Source: Paucilactobacillus suebicus DSM 5007 = KCTC 3549
Lineage (GTDB): Bacteria > Bacillota > Bacilli > Lactobacillales > Lactobacillaceae
DNA length: 64,000 nt
Assembly: GCF_001434475.1 (NCBI RefSeq)
Contig: NZ_AZGF01000001.1
Location: forward strand, 1 to 64,000
Direction: 5' to 3'
Part shown: positions 28,295 through 38,911 of the stretch, in pieces
Position numbering within the stretch: position 1 is the stretch's first letter
Layout of the letters: each line of letters begins with the position of its first letter
Made by a program: the position numbers and the translations under genes
The notes under the pieces: generated by a model
Seen by the model: only the letters and a program-made list of their open reading frames with translations
What the model was told of the DNA's origin: nothing
Databases searched by the model: none

Positions 28295-30238
28295 TTAGAA
28301 TTCGTGCTCGTCAAAATCACCAGCATATGGGTCATGGCTATCTTGAATTCGCTTGAACATTCGTTCAAGTTCAGTGTTATCAAAGTGAATAAGAACCGGT
28401 CTACCGTGAGGACAATTAAACGGATTTTCACAGGTTGGTAATTTTGTTAATAGCGCTTTGGCTTGCTGATCATCCAAGTAATGATTGGCTTTAATTGCAC
28501 GCTTGCAGCTCATCATGATAGCTGTTTTTTCTCTAAATTGAGCAACTGTCAAATGACCATCTTTAATAATCCAGTCAATCATTTCACGAATTGTGCTTTC
28601 CTCTTGACCTTGTTTAATCCACGTTGGGTGTGAATGAACAACGAAACTATTTTGTCCAAACGACTCCAAATGTAACCCAACATCACTTAATACATCCAGG
28701 TGGTCACTGATTGTTAGAACGTCCGTGGTCGAATAATCAAGAACTAGCGGAATAAGCAAATTTTGCTGATCATCACTAACTTCTCCAATTGCTTTTCGAT
28801 AATATTCATAGTTAATACGCTCTTGTGCAGCATGTTGATCAACCACATATAATCCGTCGGAAGATTGAGCCAACAAAAAGGTGCCGTGCATTTGTCCCAA
28901 ATATTCTAAATTTGGAAAGCGCGGTTTATCCTGTTGTTCTTGACGTGCTAAATCGAGCTCCTCACTAACCAGTTTGTCCGTCGTTTGCTGATTAATTGCT
29001 TCATTTTTTTGATACTTTGCATCAAATGCCTGCATCATCGGTGTATTTAACTGGTTTCGATTAGTGATAATAATCGGTTCAACTTCTGCATCACTTTGAG
29101 CTTCATCTTCTGTTGTTGGATCAGGAACAGTTCCCGATAAGTGTGGTGAACTCCCGTCATACGTTGTTGATGCTTCGTTCAAGTCACGTTGCAGTGCACC
29201 GAAATCAATTTGATCGGCGGCTGGCATATCTTCCAATACATCAGGAATCAGATTTTGTTGTGCCATTACTTTTCTGATTGCACCAGCAATCAACTGTTGC
29301 AACTGGCCTTCCTTACTAATTCGCACCTCTTTTTTGGCAGGATGTACGTTAACATCTATAAGAACCGGATCTAATTCAATCAGCAAGACGCTTAAAGGAT
29401 AGCGACCAATCATTAACTTGGATCCGTACCCCTGAATAATTGCTTTTGTTAACTGAAAATTGCGAATATACCGATGATTAATAATAATCGAGATATATTG
29501 ACGAGATGATCTAGTAATCTCAGGAAACGAAGTGTAGCCACTGATTGAAAAATCTGGGTCTTCATCGCTGAACGGTACCATTTTTCTAGCATTTGTAATT
29601 CCATAAATTGCCGCGATAACCTGTTGTAAATTTCCATTACCAGGTGTCCGCAATAACTCTTTTTCATTGTGAGTAAATGAAAACGCAACATCGGCGTGTG
29701 CTAATGCCAGTCGATCAATGATATCAGAAATCTGTGCTAGTTCTGTTTGAGGTGACTTCAGGTACTTTAAACGCGCTGGTGTATTGAAAAACAAGTCACT
29801 CACAGTGATATCAGTTCCTGGCCTCGCAGCAGCCGGTTTAGTACTTAGAATCTCTCCACCTTTAATATGGATCATCGTGCCCCTGTCATCATCGGCTGCT
29901 GTCGTTAAGACAACGTCAGCTACGGAAGCAATACTTGGTAATGCTTCGCCACGAAACCCCAATGTTTTAATTCTGAATAAATCATGCGGATCAGCAATTT
30001 TACTGGTGGCATGTCTTTTAAAAGCAATTTCGACATCATCGGGTAAAATTCCGTCCCCATCATCAATGATTCTAATTTGGCCTAACCCTGACTGAGTCAC
30101 AATGATATCGATTCGATTGCTGTGGGCATCAAGTGAATTTTCAACTAACTCTTTAACAATGGATGCCGGTCTTTCAATCACTTCGCCAGCAGCAATTTGA
30201 TCAGCTAATACATCGCTTAATTCGTGAATTTTACTCAT
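28295..30238 (-). CDS. mutL: DNA mismatch repair protein MutL
   Basis: A 647-residue MutL with the GHKL ATPase ([14 protein letters not shown] and [10 protein letters not shown]) and a C-terminal domain carrying the endonuclease motifs: [21 protein letters not shown] and CPHGRP. It is therefore the nicking type found in bacteria without MutH. The variable linker (about 340-440) is acidic. The ATG at 30238, with AAAGGA upstream, gives the canonical [18 protein letters not shown] start; the frame extends further, into the mutS end. It sits 23 bp after mutS. Confidence 0.97.
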   Translation of the reverse strand: MSKIHELSDVLADQIAAGEVIERPASIVKELVENSLDAHSNRIDIIVTQSGLGQIRIIDDGDGILPDDVEIAFKRHATSKIADPHDLFRIKTLGFRGEALPSIASVADVVLTTAADDDRGTMIHIKGGEILSTKPAAARPGTDITVSDLFFNTPARLKYLKSPQTELAQISDIIDRLALAHADVAFSFTHNEKELLRTPGNGNLQQVIAAIYGITNARKMVPFSDEDPDFSISGYTSFPEITRSSRQYISIIINHRYIRNFQLTKAIIQGYGSKLMIGRYPLSVLLIELDPVLIDVNVHPAKKEVRISKEGQLQQLIAGAIRKVMAQQNLIPDVLEDMPAADQIDFGALQRDLNEASTTYDGSSPHLSGTVPDPTTEDEAQSDAEVEPIIITNRNQLNTPMMQAFDAKYQKNEAINQQTTDKLVSEELDLARQEQQDKPRFPNLEYLGQMHGTFLLAQSSDGLYVVDQHAAQERINYEYYRKAIGEVSDDQQNLLIPLVLDYSTTDVLTISDHLDVLSDVGLHLESFGQNSFVVHSHPTWIKQGQEESTIREMIDWIIKDGHLTVAQFREKTAIMMSCKRAIKANHYLDDQQAKALLTKLPTCENPFNCPHGRPVLIHFDNTELERMFKRIQDSHDPYAGDFDEHEF

Positions 30239-30261
30239 GAGTGAATTCCTTTCTTTTTGAT

Positions 30262-32895
30262 TTATTGTAATTTTTGTTGCCACTCATACATCTTATTCAT
30301 AACATCCATTGGTGTCATGGACATCAAGTTAAGACGTTTTAACTGATCCAGCACTTGATCAACATTTGGGTCAACATCAACTGGATCAAAAAGCGCTAAT
30401 TGAGAAGCTTCTGTTTTACCTTTAGGATCCTCATCCGACTTTTCTAAATCAATTTCTCGACTAACATTTTCAGCCTGTGATTCTACATGGTGAACTTGCT
30501 GATTATCTAATGAAGCTGCTCTGCTTTCCAAACCAGTTAAAATCTCATTAGCTCTTTTCAGTAATGTTTCTGGCATGCCAGCTAGTTTTGCAACATGAAT
30601 ACCGTATGATTGATCAGCGGCCCCGTCCTCAACTTTATGCAAAAATACTAGTTCGCCATTTTTTTCGACCGCACCGACGTGAACATTTTTTAACTCAGCC
30701 AAAGTATCTTCAAGAACCGTTAATTCATGATAATGCGTTGAAAATAACGTCTTTGCGTGGACACGATTATGAACAAACTCAATAATTGCTTGTGCTAAAG
30801 CCATTCCATCATATGTGGCAGTTCCACGTCCGATTTCGTCAAATAGAATTAGACTATTTTCACTCGCGTGAACTAGGGCATTATTTGCTTCCTGCATTTC
30901 CACCATGAAAGTACTTTGACCAGAAATCAAATCATCAGCAGCTCCAATACGAGTAAATATTTGATCGAAAATTGGCATTTTTGCTTTTTTCGCAGGAACA
31001 AAACATCCCATTTGAGACATAATGACCGTCAAGGCTAACTGTCTCATGTAGGTGCTCTTACCTGACATGTTAGGCCCAGTGATTAACAGAATATTAGTCT
31101 TCGGGTTCATTGACACGTCATTTGGAACATACTCTTGGTGACCCATGAATTTTTCAACTACCGGATGTCGTCCTTCAGTTATTTCTAAATCATGAGACTT
31201 AGTATATGTTGGCCTAATAAAATGATACGTTTCACTAACCACAGCAAAACTTTGTAATACATCTAGTTCAGCAACCCGTTTAGCCAGTCTTTGCAAACGA
31301 TCAATTGATTCTTTAACTTGATCACGCACATCAGCAAAGAGTTGATATTCGAGGGCAGTCGATTTATCCTGGGCCTCTAAAATCAAAGTTTCTTTTTCTT
31401 TGAGTTCTGGCGTTGAAAATCGCTCTGCATTGGTTAAGGTTTGCTTTCGCTCATAGCGATCGTCTGGTAACTTATCTAAGTTGGCTTTGGTGACCTCAAT
31501 GTAGTATCCGAAGACATGATTAAACCCAATTTTCAGGTTATTGATTCCCGTATTTTGCCGTTCCTGTGCTTCAAGTTTAGCAATCCACTGCTTACCATTT
31601 TTCATTGCATCACGATATTCATCAAGCCGATCGTTATAGTGATCCTTGATCACTCCTCCATCCGTTACAGAGATTGGTGGTTCCTCCGCAATTGATTGAT
31701 CTAGCAAGCCAACAATGTCTTCTAGTGGGTCCAGTTGTTTCATTAGTTCATCAAAAACCGGTGAGTTAAGAGATTCCAGAATATAGCGGACCTTAGGTAT
31801 TTGTTGCAAAGACGTTTTTAATTGAATCAGGTCCCTGCCGTTCACGCTACCGTATGCTACTCGACCAGCCAGACGTTCCAGATCGTACACCTTTGTCAGT
31901 TCATCTTGTAAGTTACTTCTTTCAAAGTAGTGATCTAGTAGCTCCTGAACTTTATCCTGTCGTCCTTCAATCGACTTTCGATCTAGTAACGGGCGATCCA
32001 ACCACTGTTTAAGAAGACGACCGCCCATTGCAGTTTTAGTTTCATCAAGAAGCCACAATAATGTTCCTTGTTTCTTACCACTTCTGATGTTATTCGTTAA
32101 CTCTAAATTATATTTAGAATAATGATCCATCTTCAAAAAATATGACGGTTCATATGCTACTGCTCGTTGCAAATGAGCCAAGCTCCGTTTTTGTGTGACG
32201 GTCAAGTATGTTACTAATAGACTAACAACCTTAACTTCAGACGAACTATCTAAATCTTGCGTTAAGTAACTGACTTCAGAAGATTGCACAGTTTCACCTT
32301 GATGTGATATTAAAATCCCTTGTTCGTTAAAAAAGTTCAACAATGAATCTTCAAGTGTATCATCAACCACAACTTCCTTAGTTCTGAGGTTAATCATTTC
32401 GTTAATAAGCGAGTCACGATTGTCTAACACACTAGTTTTTAATTCACCAGTTGATAAGTCCGTGTATGCCAAGGCATAACTTTGGTCCTCAATCACCAGA
32501 GCAGTCAGGTAATTATTATCTTTTGCTTGTTCGCCAGACATATCCATTTGCGTTCCTGGCGTTACTAATCGCGTTACCTCTCTTTTGACCATTCCCTTTG
32601 CTAATTTAGGATCTTCCATCTGTTCGCAAACAGCAACTTTATATCCCTGGTCAATCAATATATCAATATAATTTTGAACCGCATGGTGAGGCACCCCGCA
32701 CATTGGGATTGGAGTTTGCGAGTTTTTATTTCTTTGGGTTAGTGTTAACTCAAGTAACTGTGAGCCCTTAATCGCATCATCATTAAATAATTCATAGAAA
32801 TCGCCCAATCGATAAAACAGGAACGCGTCTGGGTACTGATCCTTAACTGCTTGATACTGCTTCATCATTGGTGTCTCTTTCGTCGCTTGTGCCAC
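30262..32895 (-). CDS. mutS: DNA mismatch repair protein MutS
   Basis: An 877-residue MutS. The mismatch-reading Phe-x-Glu motif is present (GDFYELF, about residue 36), as are Walker [14 protein letters not shown] (about 611), Walker [17 protein letters not shown] and the C-terminal helix region. The start is GTG at 32895 after GGGGTG. It is the first gene of a run with mutL, ruvA, ruvB, queA, tgt and yajC, all same-strand with short gaps. A TGGTAAAAT extended -10 at 32925-32933 is a likely promoter. Confidence 0.98.
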   Translation of the reverse strand: MAQATKETPMMKQYQAVKDQYPDAFLFYRLGDFYELFNDDAIKGSQLLELTLTQRNKNSQTPIPMCGVPHHAVQNYIDILIDQGYKVAVCEQMEDPKLAKGMVKREVTRLVTPGTQMDMSGEQAKDNNYLTALVIEDQSYALAYTDLSTGELKTSVLDNRDSLINEMINLRTKEVVVDDTLEDSLLNFFNEQGILISHQGETVQSSEVSYLTQDLDSSSEVKVVSLLVTYLTVTQKRSLAHLQRAVAYEPSYFLKMDHYSKYNLELTNNIRSGKKQGTLLWLLDETKTAMGGRLLKQWLDRPLLDRKSIEGRQDKVQELLDHYFERSNLQDELTKVYDLERLAGRVAYGSVNGRDLIQLKTSLQQIPKVRYILESLNSPVFDELMKQLDPLEDIVGLLDQSIAEEPPISVTDGGVIKDHYNDRLDEYRDAMKNGKQWIAKLEAQERQNTGINNLKIGFNHVFGYYIEVTKANLDKLPDDRYERKQTLTNAERFSTPELKEKETLILEAQDKSTALEYQLFADVRDQVKESIDRLQRLAKRVAELDVLQSFAVVSETYHFIRPTYTKSHDLEITEGRHPVVEKFMGHQEYVPNDVSMNPKTNILLITGPNMSGKSTYMRQLALTVIMSQMGCFVPAKKAKMPIFDQIFTRIGAADDLISGQSTFMVEMQEANNALVHASENSLILFDEIGRGTATYDGMALAQAIIEFVHNRVHAKTLFSTHYHELTVLEDTLAELKNVHVGAVEKNGELVFLHKVEDGAADQSYGIHVAKLAGMPETLLKRANEILTGLESRAASLDNQQVHHVESQAENVSREIDLEKSDEDPKGKTEASQLALFDPVDVDPNVDQVLDQLKRLNLMSMTPMDVMNKMYEWQQKLQ

Positions 32896-32924
32896 TTACT
32901 TCACCCCACAAAATTAATACAACA

Positions 32925-32933
32925 ATTTTACCA
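32925..32933 (-). promoter_or_regulatory. mutS extended -10 promoter element
   Basis: TGGTAAAAT on the minus strand, about 30 bp before the mutS GTG; the -35 is poor. Confidence 0.45.
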
Positions 32934-32981
32934 CGTTTTGACTTAAATTTTAGTTATTTAGCACTTTCAGTATTTAATAAC

Positions 32982-33026
32982 AAATAAGGATTGAAAGAGG
33001 TTCTCACCCCTTTCAACCCTTATTTT
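32982..33026 (-). terminator. Terminator overlapping the end of rny
   Basis: AATAAGG, TTGAAAG and AGG pair with CC, CTTTCAA and CCTTATT to form a long, nearly perfect stem. The proximal arm includes the rny stop codon region. Confidence 0.8.
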
Positions 33027-34579
33027 GCATAATCTACAGCTCGAACTTCACGAATAACGGTAACTTTAATGTGACCAGGATATTCAAGTTCTTTTTCAAT
33101 TTCTTGCTTAATATCATGCGATAATTCTGTAGCTTGTAAATCAGAAATCGTCTTTGGCTTAACAATGACCCGAACTTCTCGTCCAGCTTGGATCGCGTAA
33201 CTATGATCAACACCCTTATGACGGTTTGCAATGCTTTCTAGCTGTTTCAACCGTTGGATGTAATTTTCTAAGGACTCACTTCTAGCACCTGGTCGTGCAC
33301 CAGAAATTGCATCAGCCGTTGCCACTAACACAGCAATAACTGATTCTGGTTCAACATCACCATGGTGAGATGCAATTGTGTTAATTACAACTGGATTTTC
33401 CTTATACTTAGTGGTTAACTCTACCCCAAGTTCAACGTGTGAACCTTCTACTTCATGATCAACTGCTTTACCAATATCGTGTAATAACCCCGCGCGCTTA
33501 GCTAATGTAACATCTTCGCCAAGTTCAGCAGCTAATATTCCTGCTAACTTAGCAACTTCAATTGAGTGATCCAACACGTTCTGACCATAACTGGTCCGGT
33601 ACTTCATCCGACCAATGATCTTAATTAAATCTGGATGAATGGAATGAACTCCTAAATCAAAGACAGTCTGTTCACCAGTTTCACGTAATTGCTGATCCAT
33701 CTCTTTTTGAGCCTTTTCAACGGTCTCCTCAATACGTGCCGGATGAATACGGCCATCTTGAATTAGTTTTTCAAGAGCAATCTTGGCAATTTCACGACGA
33801 ATGGGATCAAAGCCGCTTAATACAACGGCCTCTGGAGTATCATCAATAATCAAATCAATTCCAGTCAGTGTTTCAAGGGTCCTAATGTTGCGACCCTCTC
33901 GACCAATAATGCGCCCTTTCATATCATCGTTTGGTAGTGTAACAACGGATACTGTGGTCTCTGAAACCATATCAGCTGCACTACGTTGTATTGCACTAAC
34001 TATCAAATCCTTAGCCTTTTTATCGGCCGAAGCAGCAGCTTCCTGCTCACTATCACGGATCATGACTTCCCGTTCATGCTTTAATTGTTTCTTCATGTCG
34101 GTCAAGATTTCGTTCTTGGCATCCTCTTGTGACATTTCTGCCACTTTTTCTAATTCCACCTGGCGTTGGTCAATTAATTCTGTTACTTGTTGTTGATCTT
34201 TTTGAATTTGCTCCTCGTGCTTACTAATTTTAGTTTCACGTACACTTAAAGCATTTTCTCGTTTTTCAAGGGCATTATCCTTGCGATCAAGTGTCGTTTC
34301 ACGTTGTAATAACCGGTCTTCTTGCTTTTGAACTTCTGCACGACGACCCTTTAACTCATCTTCAACGCCTTCACGATACTGATGACTTTCTTCCTTAGCC
34401 TCTAGAATTGCTTCCTTTTTGGCAGTCTCAGCTTCTTTTTTCGCATCAGAGATAATTCCTTCGGCACTATTGCGAGCCTGGTTAACTTGTCGTTCATACG
34501 AAGTCTTTTTAACCATGTAGCCCACAATCACTCCGACAACAATAGCGATCACGGCGAGAATTATGCTAATTGCATTCAC
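33020..34579 (-). CDS. rny: Ribonuclease Y
   Basis: A 519-residue membrane-anchored endoribonuclease that initiates mRNA decay in Gram-positives. It has an N-terminal helix (about residues 3-22) and a long coiled coil (about 30-205). A KH domain ([13 protein letters not shown]) and an HD domain with [10 protein letters not shown] and [10 protein letters not shown] follow, then the conserved C-terminal region. The start is GTG at 34579 after GGAGGTG. It has its own promoter and terminator and lies next to recA, as in most Bacilli. Confidence 0.97.
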   Translation of the reverse strand: MNAISIILAVIAIVVGVIVGYMVKKTSYERQVNQARNSAEGIISDAKKEAETAKKEAILEAKEESHQYREGVEDELKGRRAEVQKQEDRLLQRETTLDRKDNALEKRENALSVRETKISKHEEQIQKDQQQVTELIDQRQVELEKVAEMSQEDAKNEILTDMKKQLKHEREVMIRDSEQEAAASADKKAKDLIVSAIQRSAADMVSETTVSVVTLPNDDMKGRIIGREGRNIRTLETLTGIDLIIDDTPEAVVLSGFDPIRREIAKIALEKLIQDGRIHPARIEETVEKAQKEMDQQLRETGEQTVFDLGVHSIHPDLIKIIGRMKYRTSYGQNVLDHSIEVAKLAGILAAELGEDVTLAKRAGLLHDIGKAVDHEVEGSHVELGVELTTKYKENPVVINTIASHHGDVEPESVIAVLVATADAISGARPGARSESLENYIQRLKQLESIANRHKGVDHSYAIQAGREVRVIVKPKTISDLQATELSHDIKQEIEKELEYPGHIKVTVIREVRAVDYAK

Positions 34580-34667
34580 TTTTTCACCTCCGCATCAACT
34601 ATAAAATTGCTGTTGGTCAAATAATCTTTTTAATTTAACGTGTTAATTGATTATTTACACTGTACCA

Positions 34668-34696
34668 ATTCTAATATTGCTTGTAAATCATGTCAA
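34668..34696 (-). promoter_or_regulatory. rny promoter
   Basis: A perfect TTGACA (34691-34696) and TAGAAT (34668-34673) with a 17-bp spacer, giving a leader of roughly 80 nt. Confidence 0.75.
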
Positions 34697-34718
34697 CTAA
34701 TTGTCAATTCAATTGCTA

Positions 34719-34757
34719 CAAAAAAACAGTTAGCAATTAATAACTTGCCAACCGTTT
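34719..34757 (-). terminator. Terminator after recA
   Basis: AACGGTTGGCAA pairs with TTGCTAACTGTT and is followed by seven T on the minus strand. Confidence 0.85.
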
Positions 34758-34764
34758 ATCTTTT

Positions 34765-35811
34765 TTAGCTCTCTGCGTCATCAAGATTTAATTCACTCGG
34801 ATCCGATTCAACAGTGGTATCGGCATCCATGCCGTACGCAACACGAACTTTGTTCATTAATTCGTCCATTGTATCTGGGTGATCCGCTAAATACTGTTTT
34901 GCATTTTCGCGACCTTGACCAATTCGATCATCCCCGTATGAGTACCAGGCACCACTCTTATTAACCAAATCTTTTTCAACGGCCATGTCTAGCAGTTCAC
35001 CAGTCTTAGAAATCCCATGACCATACATAATATCAACTTCAGCACGACGGAACGGAGGCGCAACCTTGTTCTTAACAACCTTTATTTTAGTTCGGTTACC
35101 AACAACATCGGTGCCGTCTTTAATTTGTTCAGCGCGACGAATTTCTAGTCTAATCGTTGAATAAAACTTAAGTGCGCGGCCTCCGGGTGTTGTTTCAGGA
35201 TTACCGAACATAACACCAACTTTTTCACGAATTTGGTTAATGAAAATTGCAATTGTTTTAGTCTTATTGATTGATCCTGAAAGTTTACGAAGTGCTTGAG
35301 ACATTAATCGAGCTTGCAGCCCAACATGCGCATCCCCCATCTCACCTTCAATTTCAGCACGTGGCACTAAGGCTGCGACCGAATCAACAACAACAATATC
35401 AACTGCGCCACTAGTAATCAGTGCATCCGCAATTTCAAGTCCTTCTTCACCCGTATCTGGTTGAGACAACAGTAAATCATCAATATTTACTCCAAGTGCC
35501 TCAGCATATTGAGGATCCAATGCATTCTCGGCATCAATGTACGCAGCTGTGCCACCTTGATGCTGTACTTCAGCGACTGCATGCAAGGCAACCGTCGTTT
35601 TACCTGAACTTTCAGGGCCATACATTTCAACAATTCGTCCACGAGGGTATCCTCCGACACCCAACGCATCATCTAATGCCAACGAGCCGCTGGAAACTGT
35701 GGCGATTTGCATATCAGCTTGGTCGCCCATTCTCATAATGGACCCCTTACCGAAATTTTTTTCAATTTTTCTTAGGGCAGCATCAAGCGCTGCCTTACGT
35801 TCATCAGCCAA
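34765..35811 (-). CDS. recA: Recombinase RecA
   Basis: A 348-residue RecA for homologous recombination and LexA co-proteolysis. It has Walker [10 protein letters not shown] (about residue 68), Walker [11 protein letters not shown], loop L2 near [14 protein letters not shown], and the usual acidic C-terminus. The start is TTG at 35811 behind a perfect AAGGAGG. A palindromic LexA box at 35887-35900 sits directly upstream of its promoter, so it is SOS-controlled. It is preceded by cinA, a standard pairing. Confidence 0.98.
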   Translation of the reverse strand: MADERKAALDAALRKIEKNFGKGSIMRMGDQADMQIATVSSGSLALDDALGVGGYPRGRIVEMYGPESSGKTTVALHAVAEVQHQGGTAAYIDAENALDPQYAEALGVNIDDLLLSQPDTGEEGLEIADALITSGAVDIVVVDSVAALVPRAEIEGEMGDAHVGLQARLMSQALRKLSGSINKTKTIAIFINQIREKVGVMFGNPETTPGGRALKFYSTIRLEIRRAEQIKDGTDVVGNRTKIKVVKNKVAPPFRRAEVDIMYGHGISKTGELLDMAVEKDLVNKSGAWYSYGDDRIGQGRENAKQYLADHPDTMDELMNKVRVAYGMDADTTVESDPSELNLDDAES

Positions 35812-35839
35812 TTGAGTTCCTCCTTAAAATAGAAGCTTT

Positions 35840-35873
35840 ATCCTTCATCAATAATATCAGTTATGTTTCAAAA
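35840..35873 (-). promoter_or_regulatory. recA promoter
   Basis: On the minus strand TTGATT is followed after 16 bp by TATTAT, preceded by TGA (an extended -10). The LexA box ends a few bases upstream of the -35. Outer coordinates are approximate. Confidence 0.55.
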
Positions 35874-35886
35874 ATCAAGAGAAAGT

Positions 35887-35900
35887 CGAACAAAAGTTCG
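35887..35900. promoter_or_regulatory. LexA (SOS) box of recA
   Basis: CGAACAAAAGTTCG is a perfect match to the Gram-positive LexA/DinR operator (CGAAC-N4-GTTCG). It lies between the cinA stop codon (7 bp away) and the recA -35 box. Confidence 0.92.
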
Positions 35901-35906
35901 TATTTT

Positions 35907-37145
35907 TCATTTTAATTCTAAATAAAGTAAGTACAATACTTGCCAAACACTTTTTTCTCTAATCGTTTGTCGATCATCGGTGGCCGGTAGTGAAAGTTGC
36001 TTAGTAATGGTGTGTCCATCTTTTTTTGAAATACCAACCCAGACAGTTCCAGGAACTTGGTTCTCCAAACTATCTGGTCCTGCTACACCAGTAAAAGAAA
36101 CACCATAATCGGCATCCATAATTTGACGACTTCTTTCAGCCATCTCGATAGCAACGGGTTCGCTAACAACTCCATATTCCGAAATAATGGAGTGATCTAT
36201 GCCTAGTATTTTTTCCTTTACATCATTAGCGTAGGTCACAAATCCACCATTAAACACGTTTGACGCACCACTAATTGTACAAATCGTTGCCTGAAATAAC
36301 CCAGCCGTCAAACTTTCAGCCGCAGTGATGGTTTGCTGATGCTCCTTTAATTTGTCGACAACCAACTGTGCTAAATTATCTTTTGCATCATCACTTAAAT
36401 AGAAATTAGCATATTTGTTTATTAGCTGCCGCTCAATTGAGGTAATTTCATTATTCATTGACGCATTCGTGGCAGTCAATCTTATTTCAATGGCATGAGC
36501 TTGTGAGTAGGAACCAATTGAAATTAAAGGTGTCGCCATTGCAATTTTTTCCGCACCATCCATTAACTCAGATTCGGAAATTCCTGCAAAGTACAACGAT
36601 CTAGAAACTATATGCGTATTCAATGAATACTGCTTTATCAACGCAGACTTTAACGCAGTTTCAAACATTGCCTTCATTTCTACCGGAGGTCCTGGTAAAA
36701 CGACAACATCTGCACCATTTTCATTTATATAAAAATCCCCAATTGCCAACCCAGCTGGATTCTGAAGAATCATAGCACCATCCAAATATTCAGCTTGTTT
36801 ACGATTTGTGTCTACCATCACACGTTTCTGTTTATCAAAATAATTGGTTATTTTGGCCATTTGAGACGCATCTGTTAGTAGCCTTACATTCAGTGCTTTA
36901 GCGACTCCTTCTTTTGTCTGATCATCGGTTGTCGGGCCAAGGCCACCACATAAAATGACGATATCTGCCCTATTAAGTGACTTTTTTAGTGTTTCAGAAA
37001 TCCTATTAATATTATCTCCAATAACCGTCTGATAATGGGTATCGATTCCCAAATCAGCCATTTGACGTGCCAAATAGGTGGCGTTAGTATTGTTAATTTT
37101 ACCAAGCAGTAATTCTGTACCAACAGTGATTATTTCTCCCTGCAT
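35907..37145 (-). CDS. cinA: CinA (competence/damage-inducible protein)
   Basis: A 412-residue two-domain CinA. The N-terminal MoaB/MogA-like domain (COG1058; IITVGTELLLG, GGLGPTTDD) has ADP-ribose pyrophosphatase activity in some homologues. The C-terminal PncC-type domain (AAESLTAGLFQA, GGFVTYAN, GVAGPDS) is a nicotinamide-nucleotide amidase fold. The frame is open to 37235, through the pgsA terminator; the ATG at 37145 behind AGGAGGGC is the true start. It lies directly upstream of recA; read-through from cinA would add to recA expression outside SOS control. Confidence 0.95.
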   Translation of the reverse strand: MQGEIITVGTELLLGKINNTNATYLARQMADLGIDTHYQTVIGDNINRISETLKKSLNRADIVILCGGLGPTTDDQTKEGVAKALNVRLLTDASQMAKITNYFDKQKRVMVDTNRKQAEYLDGAMILQNPAGLAIGDFYINENGADVVVLPGPPVEMKAMFETALKSALIKQYSLNTHIVSRSLYFAGISESELMDGAEKIAMATPLISIGSYSQAHAIEIRLTATNASMNNEITSIERQLINKYANFYLSDDAKDNLAQLVVDKLKEHQQTITAAESLTAGLFQATICTISGASNVFNGGFVTYANDVKEKILGIDHSIISEYGVVSEPVAIEMAERSRQIMDADYGVSFTGVAGPDSLENQVPGTVWVGISKKDGHTITKQLSLPATDDRQTIREKSVWQVLYLLYLELK

Positions 37146-37195
37146 TATTTGCCCTCCTAAATAATAATTACGAGACAACTTAAATTCTACCTCTA

Positions 37196-37240
37196 AAAAC
37201 AAAAAAAGGAAGGATTGCCGCTCAGCGTCATCCATCCTCT
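37196..37240 (-). terminator. Terminator after pgsA
   Basis: The CGCT/AGCG and GGAT/ATCC arms form a stem followed by a seven-T run, between the pgsA stop and the cinA start. Confidence 0.75.
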
Positions 37241-37250
37241 AAAGTAAAAA

Positions 37251-37835
37251 TTATTTTAATCCATCTGAAAACACCGATCGACCCTTAATAAAGTAATCGA
37301 TCCCGGAATAAACAGTGAAGAACAAGCAAATATACAGCATGATTTGACCAAAAGGAATATTAGCCCATGCAAAGAAAACATTGTGAAGAAGTAAAAACGA
37401 AATTGCGATAAACTGGCTAACGGTTTTGATTTTGCCTGGCATTTTTGCTGCCATAACTTCCCCATTAGTCTCAACAATTAACAGTCTAAGTCCGGTAACT
37501 GCAAGCTCACGCCATATAATCACAACCGATACCCAAGCTGGAACAACACCCATTGACGTCAACACAATAAATGCCGTCATCACTAAAATTTTATCAGCTA
37601 AAGGATCAGCAAACTTGCCGAAATTAGTAACCAGATGATTTTTACGGGCAATGTGCCCATCTAAATTATCAGTAATACAAGCAATAATAAACAAAACTGC
37701 CGCTATCAATTCAGCAACTGGGATGGTTGCTCCACCAAATGTAACGCTTCCCCAATTAAGTGGCAAAACCAGTAATAGTAGGAAAAATGGCACTATGCAT
37801 AAACGCATGACAGTTAATTTATTTGGTAAATTCAA
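37251..37835 (-). CDS. pgsA: CDP-diacylglycerol--glycerol-3-phosphate 3-phosphatidyltransferase
   Basis: A 194-residue phosphatidylglycerophosphate synthase with several membrane helices. The CDP-alcohol phosphatidyltransferase motif D-G-x2-A-R-x8-G-x3-D-x3-D is complete, spanning DGHIARKN to FADPLAD (about residues 59-81). Start is TTG at 37835 behind GGAGGC. It supplies PG for the membrane and for cardiolipin synthase (encoded at 43-44.6 kb). It follows rodZ by 24 bp. Confidence 0.96.
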   Translation of the reverse strand: MNLPNKLTVMRLCIVPFFLLLLVLPLNWGSVTFGGATIPVAELIAAVLFIIACITDNLDGHIARKNHLVTNFGKFADPLADKILVMTAFIVLTSMGVVPAWVSVVIIWRELAVTGLRLLIVETNGEVMAAKMPGKIKTVSQFIAISFLLLHNVFFAWANIPFGQIMLYICLFFTVYSGIDYFIKGRSVFSDGLK

Positions 37836-37859
37836 AAAAAAGCCTCCTCATTATTCCCA

Positions 37860-38828
37860 TTAATTTGATTGTGTACTAGAAGATGAACCTGCACTTGATG
37901 AACTTGCACTTGATGAACTTGAACTAGTCGTCGAAGATGTAGAACCATTTAAGTTCAAAGTAACCTTGCTGACGTTTGGATACTCATTATCTTTAGTAGC
38001 GTTAATAGTCTTACCATTCAATTTCAATGTTGTGTATTGAGCGTTTCCAAGGGAGATAACAACCTTTTTGGCGGATGAACTAATTTTAACGGTCTGGGAC
38101 TCATTAGCACTCAATGTCTGACTTAGTTGAGGCGTACCATCAGTTGTGACCGATATCCACGCACGCTTAGTCGGCGTAATCTTTAATTTTAGATCACTTG
38201 AACTAGCACCTTTAACTGTGAATACAGCAGCACTAGATGTCTGTGAAGTTGCATTCAAGCTCAGCTTACTACTCTTCGAAGAGGTTGATTCCTTCGTCGA
38301 AGAAGAATTTTTACTGCTCGTTTTACTACTCTTTTGACTACTTTCACCAGATACAGATACTGAGCTACTGTCAATATTGTTGTTATCAGAACTTGAACTA
38401 CGCCCATGCAAGGCGGTTAACCAAATCACACCCAAAATAACAAGAATTACAACGGCAATAATAATTGTCGGCAAATATTGACGAACTCGGTCAAGGGAAT
38501 CGGTATTTTTCCTCGTTTGTCCCGCCCGTGTCTCAATTGCACGTGACATGTGTTCCGAATACTCTGTTGACTTACTTTTGGGTAATTCATCGTCGTAGTC
38601 ACGCAGCAACTCATCCCCGTTTAGTTGAACAGTGTCTGCGTATTGCTTAACGAATGCACGAACATAAAAATCTCCAGGCAACTCATTAAAATTTTCATCT
38701 TCAATTGCAATTAAGTATCTCTTTTGAATCTTAGTTGCCTTTTGAAGGTCGTCTAACGTATACCCCATGGATACGCGCGCATTACGTAATTTCTTTCCAA
38801 TTTCAATTTTAGAATTTTCTTCTGCCAT
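37860..38828 (-). CDS. rodZ: RodZ-like helix-turn-helix membrane protein
   Basis: A 322-residue RodZ/YmfM-type protein that links the MreB cytoskeleton to the elongation machinery. It has an N-terminal Cro-like HTH (about residues 8-78), one membrane helix (about 120-140), a Ser-rich linker (143-190) and a DUF4115-like beta domain (about 205-290). A C-terminal Ser/Thr tail of about 28 residues follows. The tail DNA includes a 15-bp tandem repeat at 37891-37920. The ATG at 38828 gives the canonical start; the frame runs on to 38882. Candidate extended -10 at 38873-38881. Confidence 0.9.
   Translation of the reverse strand: MAEENSKIEIGKKLRNARVSMGYTLDDLQKATKIQKRYLIAIEDENFNELPGDFYVRAFVKQYADTVQLNGDELLRDYDDELPKSKSTEYSEHMSRAIETRAGQTRKNTDSLDRVRQYLPTIIIAVVILVILGVIWLTALHGRSSSSDNNNIDSSSVSVSGESSQKSSKTSSKNSSSTKESTSSKSSKLSLNATSQTSSAAVFTVKGASSSDLKLKITPTKRAWISVTTDGTPQLSQTLSANESQTVKISSSAKKVVISLGNAQYTTLKLNGKTINATKDNEYPNVSKVTLNLNGSTSSTTSSSSSSASSSSAGSSSSTQSN
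37891..37920. repeat. 15-bp tandem repeat in the rodZ 3' end
   Basis: The unit GCACTTGATGAACTT occurs twice in tandem, in frame, and encodes part of the Ser/Ala-rich tail. Degenerate copies flank it, so this tail is a likely site of length variation. Confidence 0.8.
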
Positions 38829-38872
38829 GAACACTATTTCTCCAATACTTTTATCTTGTGTACGCCGTCGAC

Positions 38873-38881
38873 AGTATAGCA
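38873..38881 (-). promoter_or_regulatory. Candidate rodZ extended -10 element
   Basis: TGCTATACT on the minus strand, about 45 bp before the rodZ ATG; no clear -35. Confidence 0.5.
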
Positions 38882-38911
38882 TATTTCAGCCATTAATTAT
38901 TTAAATTTAGC

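Noticed and set aside
35907-37235. Longer CinA beginning at 37235
   Set aside because: The extra 30 residues are encoded by the pgsA terminator hairpin region; AGGAGGGC precedes the ATG at 37145.
37865-38350. Repeat-rich stretch as a CRISPR or minisatellite element
   Set aside because: The repeats are Ser-codon runs in the rodZ frame; there are no evenly spaced unique spacers.
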